Assembly: GCA_900552445.1 (NCBI GenBank)
Contig: URZS01000019.1
Coordinates: forward strand, 1-9,723
Direction: 5' to 3'
From: an uncultured Veillonella sp.
Lineage (GTDB): Bacteria; Bacillota; Negativicutes; Veillonellales; Veillonellaceae
DNA length: 9,723 bases
The notes under the pieces were generated by a model. It was not told where the DNA came from. It saw nothing but the letters and a program-made list of their open reading frames with translations, and searched no databases. Positions 1 to 6,063 of this stretch are shown piece by piece. Positions within the stretch are counted from its first letter, which is position 1, and each line of letters opens with the position of its first letter. A program made the position numbers and the translations under genes.

Positions 1-103
1 ATGGGCATCCCTATTACAATACGATTATTTAAAGCCCATAGGGGCCTTGCTAGACGTTCCTGGGGAGAGTTCTATATAATTTATGCATTTAATAGAGTTT
101 TTA

Positions 104-132
104 TTAGCATTATGCAATTATGGTGTTATAAT
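104..132 (+). promoter_or_regulatory. Putative sigma-70 promoter of the first secreted-protein gene
   Basis: TTAGCA (104-109) lies 17 bp before TATAAT (127-132), and TG at 124-125 makes an extended -10 (TGTTATAAT). The start codon is 70 bp downstream at 202. The nonamer ATTATGCAA occurs at 109-117, between the boxes, and again at 151-159, with a related TTATGCA at 81-87. These may be protein-binding sites. The -10 is convincing; the -35 matches consensus only partly. Confidence 0.5.
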
Positions 133-201
133 GAAGTCATAGTGAATTGTATTATGCAAAATGCATAGTTGTTTAGATTTTCTAATCAGGAGAGAACGGT
201 T

Positions 202-567
202 ATGAAAAAATGGTTTGCATGTTTAGCGGTGGCAGGTTTATTATTCAGTGCTGGTGTGGGCGTGTCTCATGCTGAAAGTTGGTATCCTCTTAATACTGAT
301 GCGGATGGTCGTACTGGTTATATCGATAACGATACGGTAGAGAAAGACGATGCACAGGCCAAGTTGAATTTGAAGATTGTTGACCCTAGCGGTGATCACT
401 CTATCTATACTGTGCAATTCAACCGTGTTGCAAAGACAGCAAAACTGCTCGAGATGAAAGTATACAATCCAGCAGGCTATATGATTGGTGGCCAAACATA
501 CGACAATACAGACATACAAATACAAGAAGGAAGTAATCTAGATCACGTGTATCACTTGATTTGGTAA
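202..567 (+). CDS. Small Sec-exported protein, paralogue of the 1907-2281 product
   Basis: The product is a 121-residue exported protein of unknown function. The start at 202 is chosen because AGGAGAG (188-194) sits 7 bases before it; an in-frame TTG at 169 has no ribosome binding site. Residues 1-24 form a classical signal peptide (MKK, hydrophobic core, SHA before E25), so the mature protein is about 97 residues and acts outside the cytoplasmic membrane. The mature part has WY, TD, IDND, KDD, FNR, PxGY and a terminal LIW. Hand alignment without gaps to the mature part of the 1907-2281 product gives 33 identities in 97 positions, so they are paralogues. The WY-x-TD-x-G-x-IDxD pattern faintly recalls surface-adhesin E-like domains; that is only an impression. 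There is no cysteine in the mature part and no lipobox. A long perfect inverted repeat follows the stop codon. Confidence 0.85.
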   Translation: MKKWFACLAVAGLLFSAGVGVSHAESWYPLNTDADGRTGYIDNDTVEKDDAQAKLNLKIVDPSGDHSIYTVQFNRVAKTAKLLEMKVYNPAGYMIGGQTYDNTDIQIQEGSNLDHVYHLIW

Positions 568-582
568 ATTTCCTCGACTAGT

Positions 583-652
583 AGAAAGGGTTCTATCTCT
601 CATCGACCTCCATAGTGACCTAAGTCGGTCTCAAAGAGATAGAACCCTTTCT
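583..652. repeat. 18-bp perfect inverted repeat, possible atypical terminator
   Basis: AGAAAGGGTTCTATCTCT (583-600) is exactly complementary to 635-652. The 34-nt loop can itself form a small GACC/GGTC stem (617-620 with 627-630). It starts 15 bases after the stop codon of the first secreted-protein gene, the usual place for a terminator. No T-tract follows on either strand, so it may instead stabilise the mRNA 3' end or be a small palindromic repeat element. Confidence 0.7.
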
Positions 653-693
653 GTACGTATGATTAAATTTACTCAAAACTGCGTAGGGGGATA

Positions 694-751
694 AATTATT
701 CCCTTATTTTATGGTATAATGTAAGGGAATAATTTTATTTATAAGGGATTA
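694..751 (+). promoter_or_regulatory. Fic-gene promoter inside a large inverted-repeat operator
   Basis: A perfect 13-bp inverted repeat has arms AATTATTCCCTTA (694-706) and TAAGGGAATAATT (722-734). The 15-bp spacer contains the -10 box TATAAT (715-720). A third half-site, TAAGGGATTA, lies at 742-751 in the leader. No good -35 is visible at the expected place. A protein bound here would cover the promoter. The downstream product ends in a winged helix, so autorepression is plausible but inferred. Confidence 0.65.
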
Positions 752-772
752 GAACAGATTGGGGGTGAGTGT

Positions 773-1816
773 ATGCGTCGTTTTGAGTATGGTCGGATTC
801 GGTCTTTGTCATGGGATATGGATATATTAAGTCTTATCGCAGGGATTTATCGGGCCAATGGCAAGGAGGAGGTTTTGCTTTCTCAGAGTCCTGCGGTGTT
901 GGAGTCTCTTGTAGAGTTGGCAAAGGTGCAGAGTACGGAGGCTTCGAATGCGATTGAAGGGATTGTGACGACGAGTACACGCCTTCGGCAGTTGGTGGCG
1001 GATAAGACGACGCCTCGAAATCGGGATGAGCAGGAGATTATGGGGTATCGTGATGCATTGAATATCATTCATGATAGTTATGATTCCATAGCGGTGTCAC
1101 GAAATCATATTTTGCAGTTACATAAGATTCTCTATCAGTACCAGTTTAATGCTCGTGGAGGGCAGTTAAAGAGTGTGCAGAATTATATTAGCGCCACGTA
1201 TCCAGATGGTCATACTGAAGTCCTATTTACTCCATTGGCCCCATATGAAACGGCGGAGGCTTTAGATCAGATTTGTGCGGAATATAATCGTGTTGTCGGT
1301 AATGGTGAGGTGGAACCGCTCTTGGCGATTCCTATATTTATTCATGATTTCTTGTGCATTCACCCCTTTAATGATGGCAATGGTCGCATGAGTCGATTGT
1401 TGACGACATTGTTGTTGTATCGCAGTGGATTTATGGTTGGTAAATATGTGTCTTTAGAGGCTAAGATTGCAGCCAATAAGGACATGTATTATGCGGCTTT
1501 ACGTGAGTCTAGTGATGCTTGGTATAGTGAAAGCTCTTGTCCTACGGCTTTCATTCGGTATTGGTTACAAATGGTATTGGCCGCGTATCATGACTTTGAA
1601 GACCGCAGTTCTTTATTGGTAAATAGCGGTTCTGCGATACATCAGGTGCAAACTGCCATCGACAATCATTTAGGGGCTTTCACAAAGCAAAATATTCGGG
1701 AATGGTGTCCAAACCTCAGTGATAGTGCTATTGAGGGCGCAATGCGTACACTTGTGAAAAATGGCAGTATTTATCGCAAAGGTGGTGGCCGTTCCACCTA
1801 TTATGTGAAGGCATAA
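773..1816 (+). CDS. Class II Fic-domain protein (probable AMP transferase) with C-terminal winged helix
   Basis: This 347-residue cytosolic protein has the order Fic N-terminal domain, Fic core, winged helix. The Fic core motif is H197-P-F-N-D-G-N-G-R205-M-S-R208, matching HxFx(D/E)GNGRxxR with catalytic His and both Arg present, so it should transfer AMP (or another nucleotide moiety) from a nucleotide to a protein hydroxyl. Residues S58-N-A-I-E62-G63 fit the (S/T)xxxE(G/N) inhibitory motif of class II Fic proteins, whose Glu blocks ATP in the resting state. VLFTPL (150-155) is the likely target-binding flap. Residues about 290-347 look like a winged helix, ending in the GGGRSTYYV wing. The start follows GGGGGTGA (761-768). 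Codon use is richer in G- and T-ending codons than the hydrogenase gene, which may mean transfer. No antitoxin gene is adjacent, as expected for a protein with a built-in inhibitor. Its target is unknown. Confidence 0.92.
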   Translation: MRRFEYGRIRSLSWDMDILSLIAGIYRANGKEEVLLSQSPAVLESLVELAKVQSTEASNAIEGIVTTSTRLRQLVADKTTPRNRDEQEIMGYRDALNIIHDSYDSIAVSRNHILQLHKILYQYQFNARGGQLKSVQNYISATYPDGHTEVLFTPLAPYETAEALDQICAEYNRVVGNGEVEPLLAIPIFIHDFLCIHPFNDGNGRMSRLLTTLLLYRSGFMVGKYVSLEAKIAANKDMYYAALRESSDAWYSESSCPTAFIRYWLQMVLAAYHDFEDRSSLLVNSGSAIHQVQTAIDNHLGAFTKQNIREWCPNLSDSAIEGAMRTLVKNGSIYRKGGGRSTYYVKA

Positions 1817-1894
1817 CAATTGAGCACTTTTGTCTTTCATAAAATATTTAGTTTTATCGAATATACTAGATTTCATATTCATGTATTTAAGTTT

Positions 1895-1900
1895 GAGAGG
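1895..1900 (+). promoter_or_regulatory. Ribosome binding site of the second secreted-protein gene
   Basis: GAGAGG lies 6 bases before ATG at 1907. The 90 bp between the Fic stop and this gene contains no clear terminator. TATACT at 1862-1867 could be a -10 box but has no recognisable -35, so this gene may be read from its own weak promoter or through from the Fic gene. Confidence 0.45.
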
Positions 1901-1906
1901 TAAAAT

Positions 1907-2281
1907 ATGAAAAAAACATTGGCAGCTGTTTTGGCAGCAGGCGCTTTATTGATTGGTGGCATCGGTAGTGTTGATGCTGCTAACTGGTATACTGTAGGTA
2001 CTGACAGCAATGGTATCACTTGGTCCATCGATAATGATTCCGTTAAAAAAGATGATAAAAAAGCTGTAATGGATATTAAAGCTATGGACTACGAAGGTTA
2101 CCACTACATCGTGACTGAAGAGTTCAATCGCAAAAAACAAGAGGTAAAAGACCTTAAGGTTACTCTTTACGATCCACAAGGTTATGTTGTGAAAGAGGAA
2201 CAACCTAACAAAAACAGCCGTAAGGTTGAGCCAGGTACTCCTGCACAAGCAGTATTCCAATTGATTTGGGGCGGTAAATAA
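1907..2281 (+). CDS. Small Sec-exported protein, paralogue of the 202-567 product
   Basis: The product has 124 residues. Residues 1-24 are a signal peptide (MKKT start, Ala/Leu/Gly core, cleavage likely after VDA at residue 24 or the next Ala). The mature protein is hydrophilic and rich in Lys and Asp, without cysteine or further membrane segments, so it should be free in the envelope space or secreted. It shares WY, TD, IDND, KDD, HxI, FNR, YxPxGY and LIW with the 202-567 product and then adds GGK. Lys/Gln/Ala-rich codon use resembles the well-expressed hydrogenase gene more than the Fic gene between the paralogues. The function is unknown; an adhesin E-like domain is a guess. A good intrinsic terminator follows about 115 bp downstream. 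Confidence 0.88.
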   Translation: MKKTLAAVLAAGALLIGGIGSVDAANWYTVGTDSNGITWSIDNDSVKKDDKKAVMDIKAMDYEGYHYIVTEEFNRKKQEVKDLKVTLYDPQGYVVKEEQPNKNSRKVEPGTPAQAVFQLIWGGK

Positions 2282-2304
2282 TCTGATCGTATAGACGAAC
2301 ACAC

Positions 2305-2338
2305 TGTTTAGCTGTAGTACCCTATTTAGCTATAGTAC
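2305..2338. repeat. Degenerate direct repeat downstream of the second secreted-protein gene
   Basis: TGTTTAGCTGTAGTAC (2305-2320) and TATTTAGCTATAGTAC (2323-2338) match at 14 of 16 positions with an 18-bp period. They lie in the 3' untranslated stretch before the terminator. No role is evident. Confidence 0.4.
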
Positions 2339-2395
2339 ACGGTTAATCAGTCATGTCTCGTTTAGATTGGTGATTTTTCTGAAAGCTTCATACAC

Positions 2396-2427
2396 GCACG
2401 TTCTCCTATGGAGGGCGTGCTTTTTTT
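2396..2427 (+). terminator. Rho-independent terminator after the second secreted-protein gene
   Basis: GCACG-TT-CTCC (2396-2406) pairs with GGAG-GG-CGTGC (2410-2420) around a 3-nt loop and a 2x2 internal mismatch, followed by seven T (2421-2427). Confidence 0.85.
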
Positions 2428-2752
2428 ATCTAACATGTACAATCGTATTCATTGTTTATACTTTAATTATTAGCATACTATCTATTCATTATTTGTATAA
2501 GTTTATTGTGTTTTACTCTTTTAATTCCTTTAAAATAAGTGAATTATTTGTGTATTCGTGATAAAATGTGATTTATATTATAGACTTTTATAGATTTTGT
2601 ATAAAAGTGTAACAATTCTACATAGTATAAACTTTCACTATAGCGTATACTATAGATACGATAAAGAAGTATGGTTAGGGCGTAGTGCTCCGTAGTTTGG
2701 CATATTTCGCCCGAAAAGGTTTAGTAGTTATAGTTTGTTGGAGGAGGTCCTC
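2428..2752 (+). promoter_or_regulatory. Regulatory region of the hydrogenase gene with two inverted repeats
   Basis: No supportable gene lies here; 2428-2560 is T-rich filler. ACTTTTATA (2584-2592) and TATAAAAGT (2600-2608) form a perfect 9-bp inverted repeat with a 7-bp spacer. Further on, CTATAG (2638-2643), CGTATA and CTATAG (2650-2655) form a quasi-palindrome that contains the best -10 candidates (TATACT 2646-2651 or TACTAT 2648-2653). No strong -35 is visible, so an activator at the upstream repeat is conceivable. GTGAT occurs twice at 2558-2562 and 2568-2572. The Shine-Dalgarno GGAGGAGG (2740-2747) fixes the start at 2753. Confidence 0.5.
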
Positions 2753-4183
2753 ATGTCTCAATATCAATTTATCGATAAACGTGTACCGATTGCACTCAAC
2801 AATCCATCCATTTATCACGACATTTCTAAGTGTAAAAACTGTACGTTATGCCGTCGCGCTTGTGCGGACGTAATGAGCGTACTGGACTACTATGATCTTG
2901 ATGCAAATGGCGATGTGCCAGTATGTATCCACTGTGGTCAATGTGCGGCTGCATGTCCATTCGACTCCATGCATGCTAAATCAGAACTTGAAAAGGTGAA
3001 AGCAGCTCTTGCAGATCCTGAAAAAATCGTTGTTATTCAAACAGCTCCAGCTGTTCGTGTGGCGATCGGTGAAGGCTTTGGTTATGAACCAGGTACGTTC
3101 CTTGAAGGCAAAATGGTTGGTGCATTGCGTGCACTTGGTGCAGACTATGTAGTAGACACTAACTTTGGTGCGGACTTAACAATCATGGAAGAAGCATCTG
3201 AGCTTGTAGAACGTCTTAACAAAGGCGGTCAAATTCCTCAGTTCACAAGCTGCTGCCCAGCGTGGGTACGCTTTGCGGAAATCTACTTCCCAGAATTACT
3301 TCCTAACTTGTCTTCCACACGCTCTTGTATCGCTATGGAAGCGGCTATGATCAAAACATACTTCGCAGAGAAAAAAGGCATCGATCCTCGTAACATCGTG
3401 TCCGTATCTGTAAACCCTTGTACGGCTAAAAAAGCAGAAACAAAACGTGAAGAAGAAAATGCGGCAGCTCGTTTCCACAACGACGATTCCATTGGCATGG
3501 ATACAGACATTTCCATTACAACTCGTGAGTTCATCCGTTGGATCCAAGAGGAAAACCTCGACTTCAATGCTATTGAAGATTCCCAATTCGATGACTTGAT
3601 TGGTATGGAAACTGGCGCATCCATCATCTTCGGTAACACTGGTGGTGTTATGGAAGCAGCTATGCGTACAGCTTACAAGCTTGTTACTGGCAATGAGCCA
3701 CCTCCACATGCATTGACTCACCTTGAGGAAGTTCGTGGTATGGAAGGCGTAAAAGAAGCGACTGTACAATTGGGCGATGATCTAACATTGTCCGTTGCTG
3801 TTGTGCATGGTGGTAAAAACGCTCGTGACTTCTTGAACGGCTTGAAAGAAAGCGGCAAACACTATGACTTCATCGAAGTTATGGCTTGCCCAGGTGGCTG
3901 TATTGGTGGCGGTGGTCAACCGCGCACTAAATTGCCTCAAGCAGTGAAAACTAAAGAAGCACGTATCGGTGGTCTTTACGAAGCTGATGAAAACTACAAA
4001 TGGGTTGCTTCCTACGAAAACGAAGAAATCCAAGCGTTGTACAAAGATTTCCTAGGTGAACCATTGGGACACAAGGCACACGAACTCTTGCATACACATT
4101 ACACAGATCGCAGTGCGATTCTTGGTACTCGCAAAGACGTAACGCCTGAAACTTGCCCAACATCCCCTAAATTCAAAGGCTAA
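2753..4183 (+). CDS. Monomeric [FeFe]-hydrogenase with two [4Fe-4S] clusters
   Basis: This 476-residue enzyme reversibly makes H2 from protons and, most likely, reduced ferredoxin, disposing of electrons in fermentation. The N-terminal 2[4Fe-4S] domain uses C27, C30, C33, C37 and C58, C61, C64, C68. H-cluster motifs follow: TSCCPAW (165-171), NPCTAKKAE (221-229) and EVMACPGGC (375-383) plus IGGGGQP. Compared with Clostridium pasteurianum CpI, the proton-path residues are kept: E147, E150, R154, C167, S187. Two differences stand out: Asn221 stands where L2 normally has Met (MPC), and the usual SPQQ after the first motif is SCIA (191-194). The small-subunit-like C-terminus is fused (AHELLHTHY), followed by about 26 extra residues with one Cys (C468). 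The N-terminal 2Fe-2S domain of longer enzymes is absent. An in-frame TTG at 2735 is rejected because the ribosome binding site lies after it. HydE, HydF and HydG maturases, needed for the cofactor, are not in the window. Confidence 0.96.
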   Translation: MSQYQFIDKRVPIALNNPSIYHDISKCKNCTLCRRACADVMSVLDYYDLDANGDVPVCIHCGQCAAACPFDSMHAKSELEKVKAALADPEKIVVIQTAPAVRVAIGEGFGYEPGTFLEGKMVGALRALGADYVVDTNFGADLTIMEEASELVERLNKGGQIPQFTSCCPAWVRFAEIYFPELLPNLSSTRSCIAMEAAMIKTYFAEKKGIDPRNIVSVSVNPCTAKKAETKREEENAAARFHNDDSIGMDTDISITTREFIRWIQEENLDFNAIEDSQFDDLIGMETGASIIFGNTGGVMEAAMRTAYKLVTGNEPPPHALTHLEEVRGMEGVKEATVQLGDDLTLSVAVVHGGKNARDFLNGLKESGKHYDFIEVMACPGGCIGGGGQPRTKLPQAVKTKEARIGGLYEADENYKWVASYENEEIQALYKDFLGEPLGHKAHELLHTHYTDRSAILGTRKDVTPETCPTSPKFKG

Positions 4184-4290
4184 TCTTGTATAGATTATTA
4201 GCAATTACTTAATGATTGACTATTGAATTCGTAAATGTTTAGTAATCAAAGGCGTTAAGCTTGAATTAGCTCTTTAGGGTATAACAATAT

Positions 4291-4386
4291 AAAAATAGAA
4301 TCCTACGAGTCATGAGTGACTTGATACTTTCATAGCTTTGGCTATTGTAAGCATCACCTTACAAACGATTCGTAGGATTTTTATTT
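4291..4386. terminator. Long-stem, multibranched terminator-like structure after the hydrogenase gene
   Basis: AATCCTACGA (4299-4308) pairs perfectly with TCGTAGGATT (4370-4379). The A-rich left flank and T-rich right flank (4380-4386) extend the stem and supply a U-tract on both strands, so it could terminate in both directions. The 61-nt interior holds three further hairpins: GTCA/TGAC (4309-4312, 4317-4320), ATAGC/GCTAT (4332-4336, 4341-4345) and TGTAAG/CTTACA (4346-4351, 4358-4363). The result is a cloverleaf-like fold. It has no tRNA features. Confidence 0.7.
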
Positions 4387-4481
4387 ATATAGGATTCAAC
4401 TATTATCACTTTATAAGCTTATTATGAGAATTCAGTATAAGAACTTGCTTTCATCATGAGGAAAAGATGAATTATATAGTG

Positions 4482-4487
4482 TATAAT
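4482..4487 (+). promoter_or_regulatory. Candidate -10 box for the GH3-like lipoprotein gene
   Basis: A perfect TATAAT lies about 35 bp before the leader ORF and 114 bp before the lipoprotein start. No convincing -35 precedes it, so the promoter call is tentative. Confidence 0.4.
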
Positions 4488-4517
4488 ATAGAATCATACT
4501 ATTCGAATTAAAGGGAG

Positions 4518-4563
4518 AACTATGGGTGTGTGTGGAGAGAAATACATAGAGAGGCCCATAGTT
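4518..4563 (+). promoter_or_regulatory. Hairpin enclosing the leader ORF start
   Basis: AACTATGGG (4518-4526) and CCCATAGTT (4555-4563) form a perfect 9-bp stem with a 28-nt loop. The 5' arm contains the ATG of the small leader ORF (4522-4524), so the folded RNA would hide that start codon. Regulation is inferred from the geometry only. Confidence 0.45.
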
Positions 4564-4584
4564 ATCATATTGCATAAGCAGTAA
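4522..4584 (+). CDS. Possible 20-codon leader peptide
   Basis: The frame begins with ATG after AAGGGAG (4511-4517) and ends at TAA 4582-4584. It would encode a 20-residue peptide starting MGVCGEKY and ending ILHKQ. Its stop codon overlaps the AAGGAG at 4583-4588 that may serve the next gene, a layout typical of translational coupling. No run of regulatory codons is seen, so classical attenuation is not indicated. It could be a chance frame; its short length gives little statistical support. Confidence 0.35.
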   Translation: MGVCGEKYIERPIVIILHKQ

Positions 4585-4598
4585 GGAGTTTCTAGGAG
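4583..4598 (+). promoter_or_regulatory. Double, oddly spaced Shine-Dalgarno before the lipoprotein gene
   Basis: AAGGAG (4583-4588) is 12 bases from ATG 4601 and AGGAG (4594-4598) only 2 bases. Neither is ideal, which may lower initiation or make it depend on translation of the leader ORF. The start at 4601 is kept because it gives a proper signal peptide; no other Met occurs until residue 44. Confidence 0.45.
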
Positions 4599-4600
4599 AG

Positions 4601-5749
4601 ATGAACCAGTTTTTACGGCGTGCCTTGTGTGGCATAGCCTTGATAGTTGCTGCCGTTGGTACAACTGGATGCCAACATGAGAGTCAGGCAGAGCAAGAGG
4701 AGGTACGAACCGTATCGTACCGCGCCGTCATGGAATCGAACAAGCCCGTCCCTGAAAAGGTGAACACTTGGCTGGGAGCCATGTCACGAGAGGACAAGGT
4801 GGGGCAGCTGATGATGATCAGCCTCCATGGCGACACATTGGGGCAATCCCAAAAGGATGTAATCCGCAAATATCGTGTGAGCGGCGTTATGCTAACCAAT
4901 GAAAATCTACATACTAAAAACCAAGTGAAAGCTTTCAACAACGATATCATGCAAACGGCGATGACTGCCAGCATGGTGACGCCGTACATCGCGGTGAATC
5001 GCGATAAAGTGTTGCGCACTAATGATAGTTTCTTGCGCCTACCAGAGCCTAATCGGTTAGGTCAATTGCCGATGGAGCGTATCATTAAATTGGCTACGCG
5101 ATCGGCCATCGAAATGCGAGATATGGGCTTTAACCTTGTGATTGGACCCAATGCGAACCTTGGTGTGCCAAATATGTCTTACACATCTGACCCGACTTGG
5201 GCAGGCCATATGGACCTAGCCATGGCGGAGCGTTACCAAATCAATCAAATGTGGTTTGGTTATAACTACTTCCCAGCGGTGACCCTTGGGGATGCATCCT
5301 TTAACACCGCTGATGAGGCGAAAAGCTACCTCAATAATAATGATGTAGCCGTCTTTAAACGACTCATCGCACAGACGACGGCCAATACCTATATGCTCAT
5401 CATGAGCCATATTCAAATTCCAGCCATCGATAACGAGCACCTAGCGAGTGCGTCAAAACCTGTTATCCAAGATTGGCTTCGCAAGGACCTCGGCTATGAC
5501 GGTATCGTCATGACGGACCGTATCGATGTGGGTGCTTTGCAGGCGAACCAAAAGATAGGAGATTACGCTGTAGCCTCCGTTGTGGCTGGTAGTGATCTCA
5601 TTCTCGTTGATGCGGACACCGTTCACATCGACGAAGTCCATCGGGCGTTAACGCAGGCGGTGGCAAATGGAACGATTACCAATGAACGCCTTAACGAAGC
5701 CGTTAAGCGTATTCTATCCATGAAAATGCAAATACAAATTCAACAATAA
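4601..5749 (+). CDS. GH3 (NagZ-like) fold exported lipoprotein, probably catalytically dead
   Basis: The product has 382 residues. Residues 1-23 form a signal peptide (NQFLRR, hydrophobic core); C24 after VGTTG is a likely but atypical lipobox (Thr at -3), so it should be anchored on the outer face of the membrane. Residues about 55-378 follow a glycoside hydrolase 3 N-terminal barrel: EDKVGQLMM (64-72), YRVSGVML (91-98), SHIQIPAID (269-277), LGYDGIVMTDRID (297-309), RLNEAVKRIL (363-372). Asp306 in MTD sits at the family nucleophile. Other key parts are lost: the DQEGG-type loop is VNRDK (132-136), the metal-free KHFPGHG loop is YNYFPAVTLG (221-230), and the catalytic DSH is missing. The family normally removes beta-N-acetylglucosamine from peptidoglycan fragments; here binding without hydrolysis, or another activity, is more likely. 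The C-terminal GH3 domain is absent, as in NagZ. Confidence 0.82.
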   Translation: MNQFLRRALCGIALIVAAVGTTGCQHESQAEQEEVRTVSYRAVMESNKPVPEKVNTWLGAMSREDKVGQLMMISLHGDTLGQSQKDVIRKYRVSGVMLTNENLHTKNQVKAFNNDIMQTAMTASMVTPYIAVNRDKVLRTNDSFLRLPEPNRLGQLPMERIIKLATRSAIEMRDMGFNLVIGPNANLGVPNMSYTSDPTWAGHMDLAMAERYQINQMWFGYNYFPAVTLGDASFNTADEAKSYLNNNDVAVFKRLIAQTTANTYMLIMSHIQIPAIDNEHLASASKPVIQDWLRKDLGYDGIVMTDRIDVGALQANQKIGDYAVASVVAGSDLILVDADTVHIDEVHRALTQAVANGTITNERLNEAVKRILSMKMQIQIQQ

Positions 5750-5768
5750 TTAAATATGAGTAAAATGC

Positions 5769-5808
5769 AAATGACGTGTCTTACCTTCTAGGAGGCACGT
5801 CATTTTTT
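5769..5808 (+). terminator. Rho-independent terminator after the GH3-like gene
   Basis: AAATGACGTG (5769-5778) pairs with CACGTCATTT (5796-5805). A smaller CCT/AGG pairing lies in the loop, and a run of six T (5803-5808) closes the element, 19 bp after the stop codon. Confidence 0.88.
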
Positions 5809-5912
5809 ATATTTGTGGATTGTAAAATCCAGATTATATATTGCACCCTGTATGCTCTTTCAATACCTATGTACCTATATAAATGTAGTAAATATCTATG
5901 CTTTCACAATGG

Positions 5913-5962
5913 TATGCGTAAAAAATAAACCATAAAATAAGTACATTTTATGCGTAAAAAAT
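5913..5962. repeat. 14-bp direct repeat upstream of the ATPase gene
   Basis: TATGCGTAAAAAAT occurs exactly at 5913-5926 and at 5949-5962, a 36-bp period. The second copy abuts the inverted repeat at 5963-5987. It may be a tandem binding site. Confidence 0.6.
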
Positions 5963-5987
5963 TTAACATAATCAAAAGTTATGTTAA
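5963..5987. promoter_or_regulatory. 9-7-9 inverted repeat, operator candidate for the ATPase gene
   Basis: TTAACATAA (5963-5971) and TTATGTTAA (5979-5987) are perfect inverted arms around a 7-bp spacer. The site lies just upstream of the expected -35 position of the promoter at 6024-6032. The geometry suits a dimeric regulator, and no regulator gene is adjacent. Confidence 0.55.
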
Positions 5988-6023
5988 TGATATGAAAATA
6001 AGTTTAAAAATGATTTAAATTTA

Positions 6024-6032
6024 TGATATAAT
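6024..6032 (+). promoter_or_regulatory. Extended -10 promoter of the ATPase gene
   Basis: TGATATAAT is a perfect extended -10 (TGn plus TATAAT). The -35 position (6004-6009, TTAAAA) is weak, as is common with extended -10 promoters. The Shine-Dalgarno GGAGGTGA (6050-6057) sits 6 bases before the ATG. Confidence 0.6.
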
Positions 6033-6063
6033 AATCTCCATAGACAGTTGGAGGTGAGAGTAT

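Noticed and set aside
1..168. Open frame from ATG at position 1 to TAG at 166
   Set aside because: There is no visible ribosome binding site, it is only 55 codons, and it runs through the promoter boxes of the next gene.
583..652. Insertion sequence ends
   Set aside because: Only 34 bp separate the arms, with no transposase and no flanking target duplication visible.
2367..2561. 64-codon + strand frame
   Set aside because: It spans an intrinsic terminator, is made mostly of Ile, Phe and Tyr from T-rich DNA, and has no ribosome binding site.
3296..3769. 157-codon reverse-strand frame inside the hydrogenase gene
   Set aside because: It is the antisense shadow of a clearly coding, motif-rich gene, with Cys/Phe/Ser-rich nonsense composition.
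4299..4379. tRNA gene suggested by the cloverleaf-like fold
   Set aside because: The closing stem is 10 bp, the arms have wrong loop sizes, no TTC-type arm or conserved D-loop bases exist, and it ends in a T-tract.
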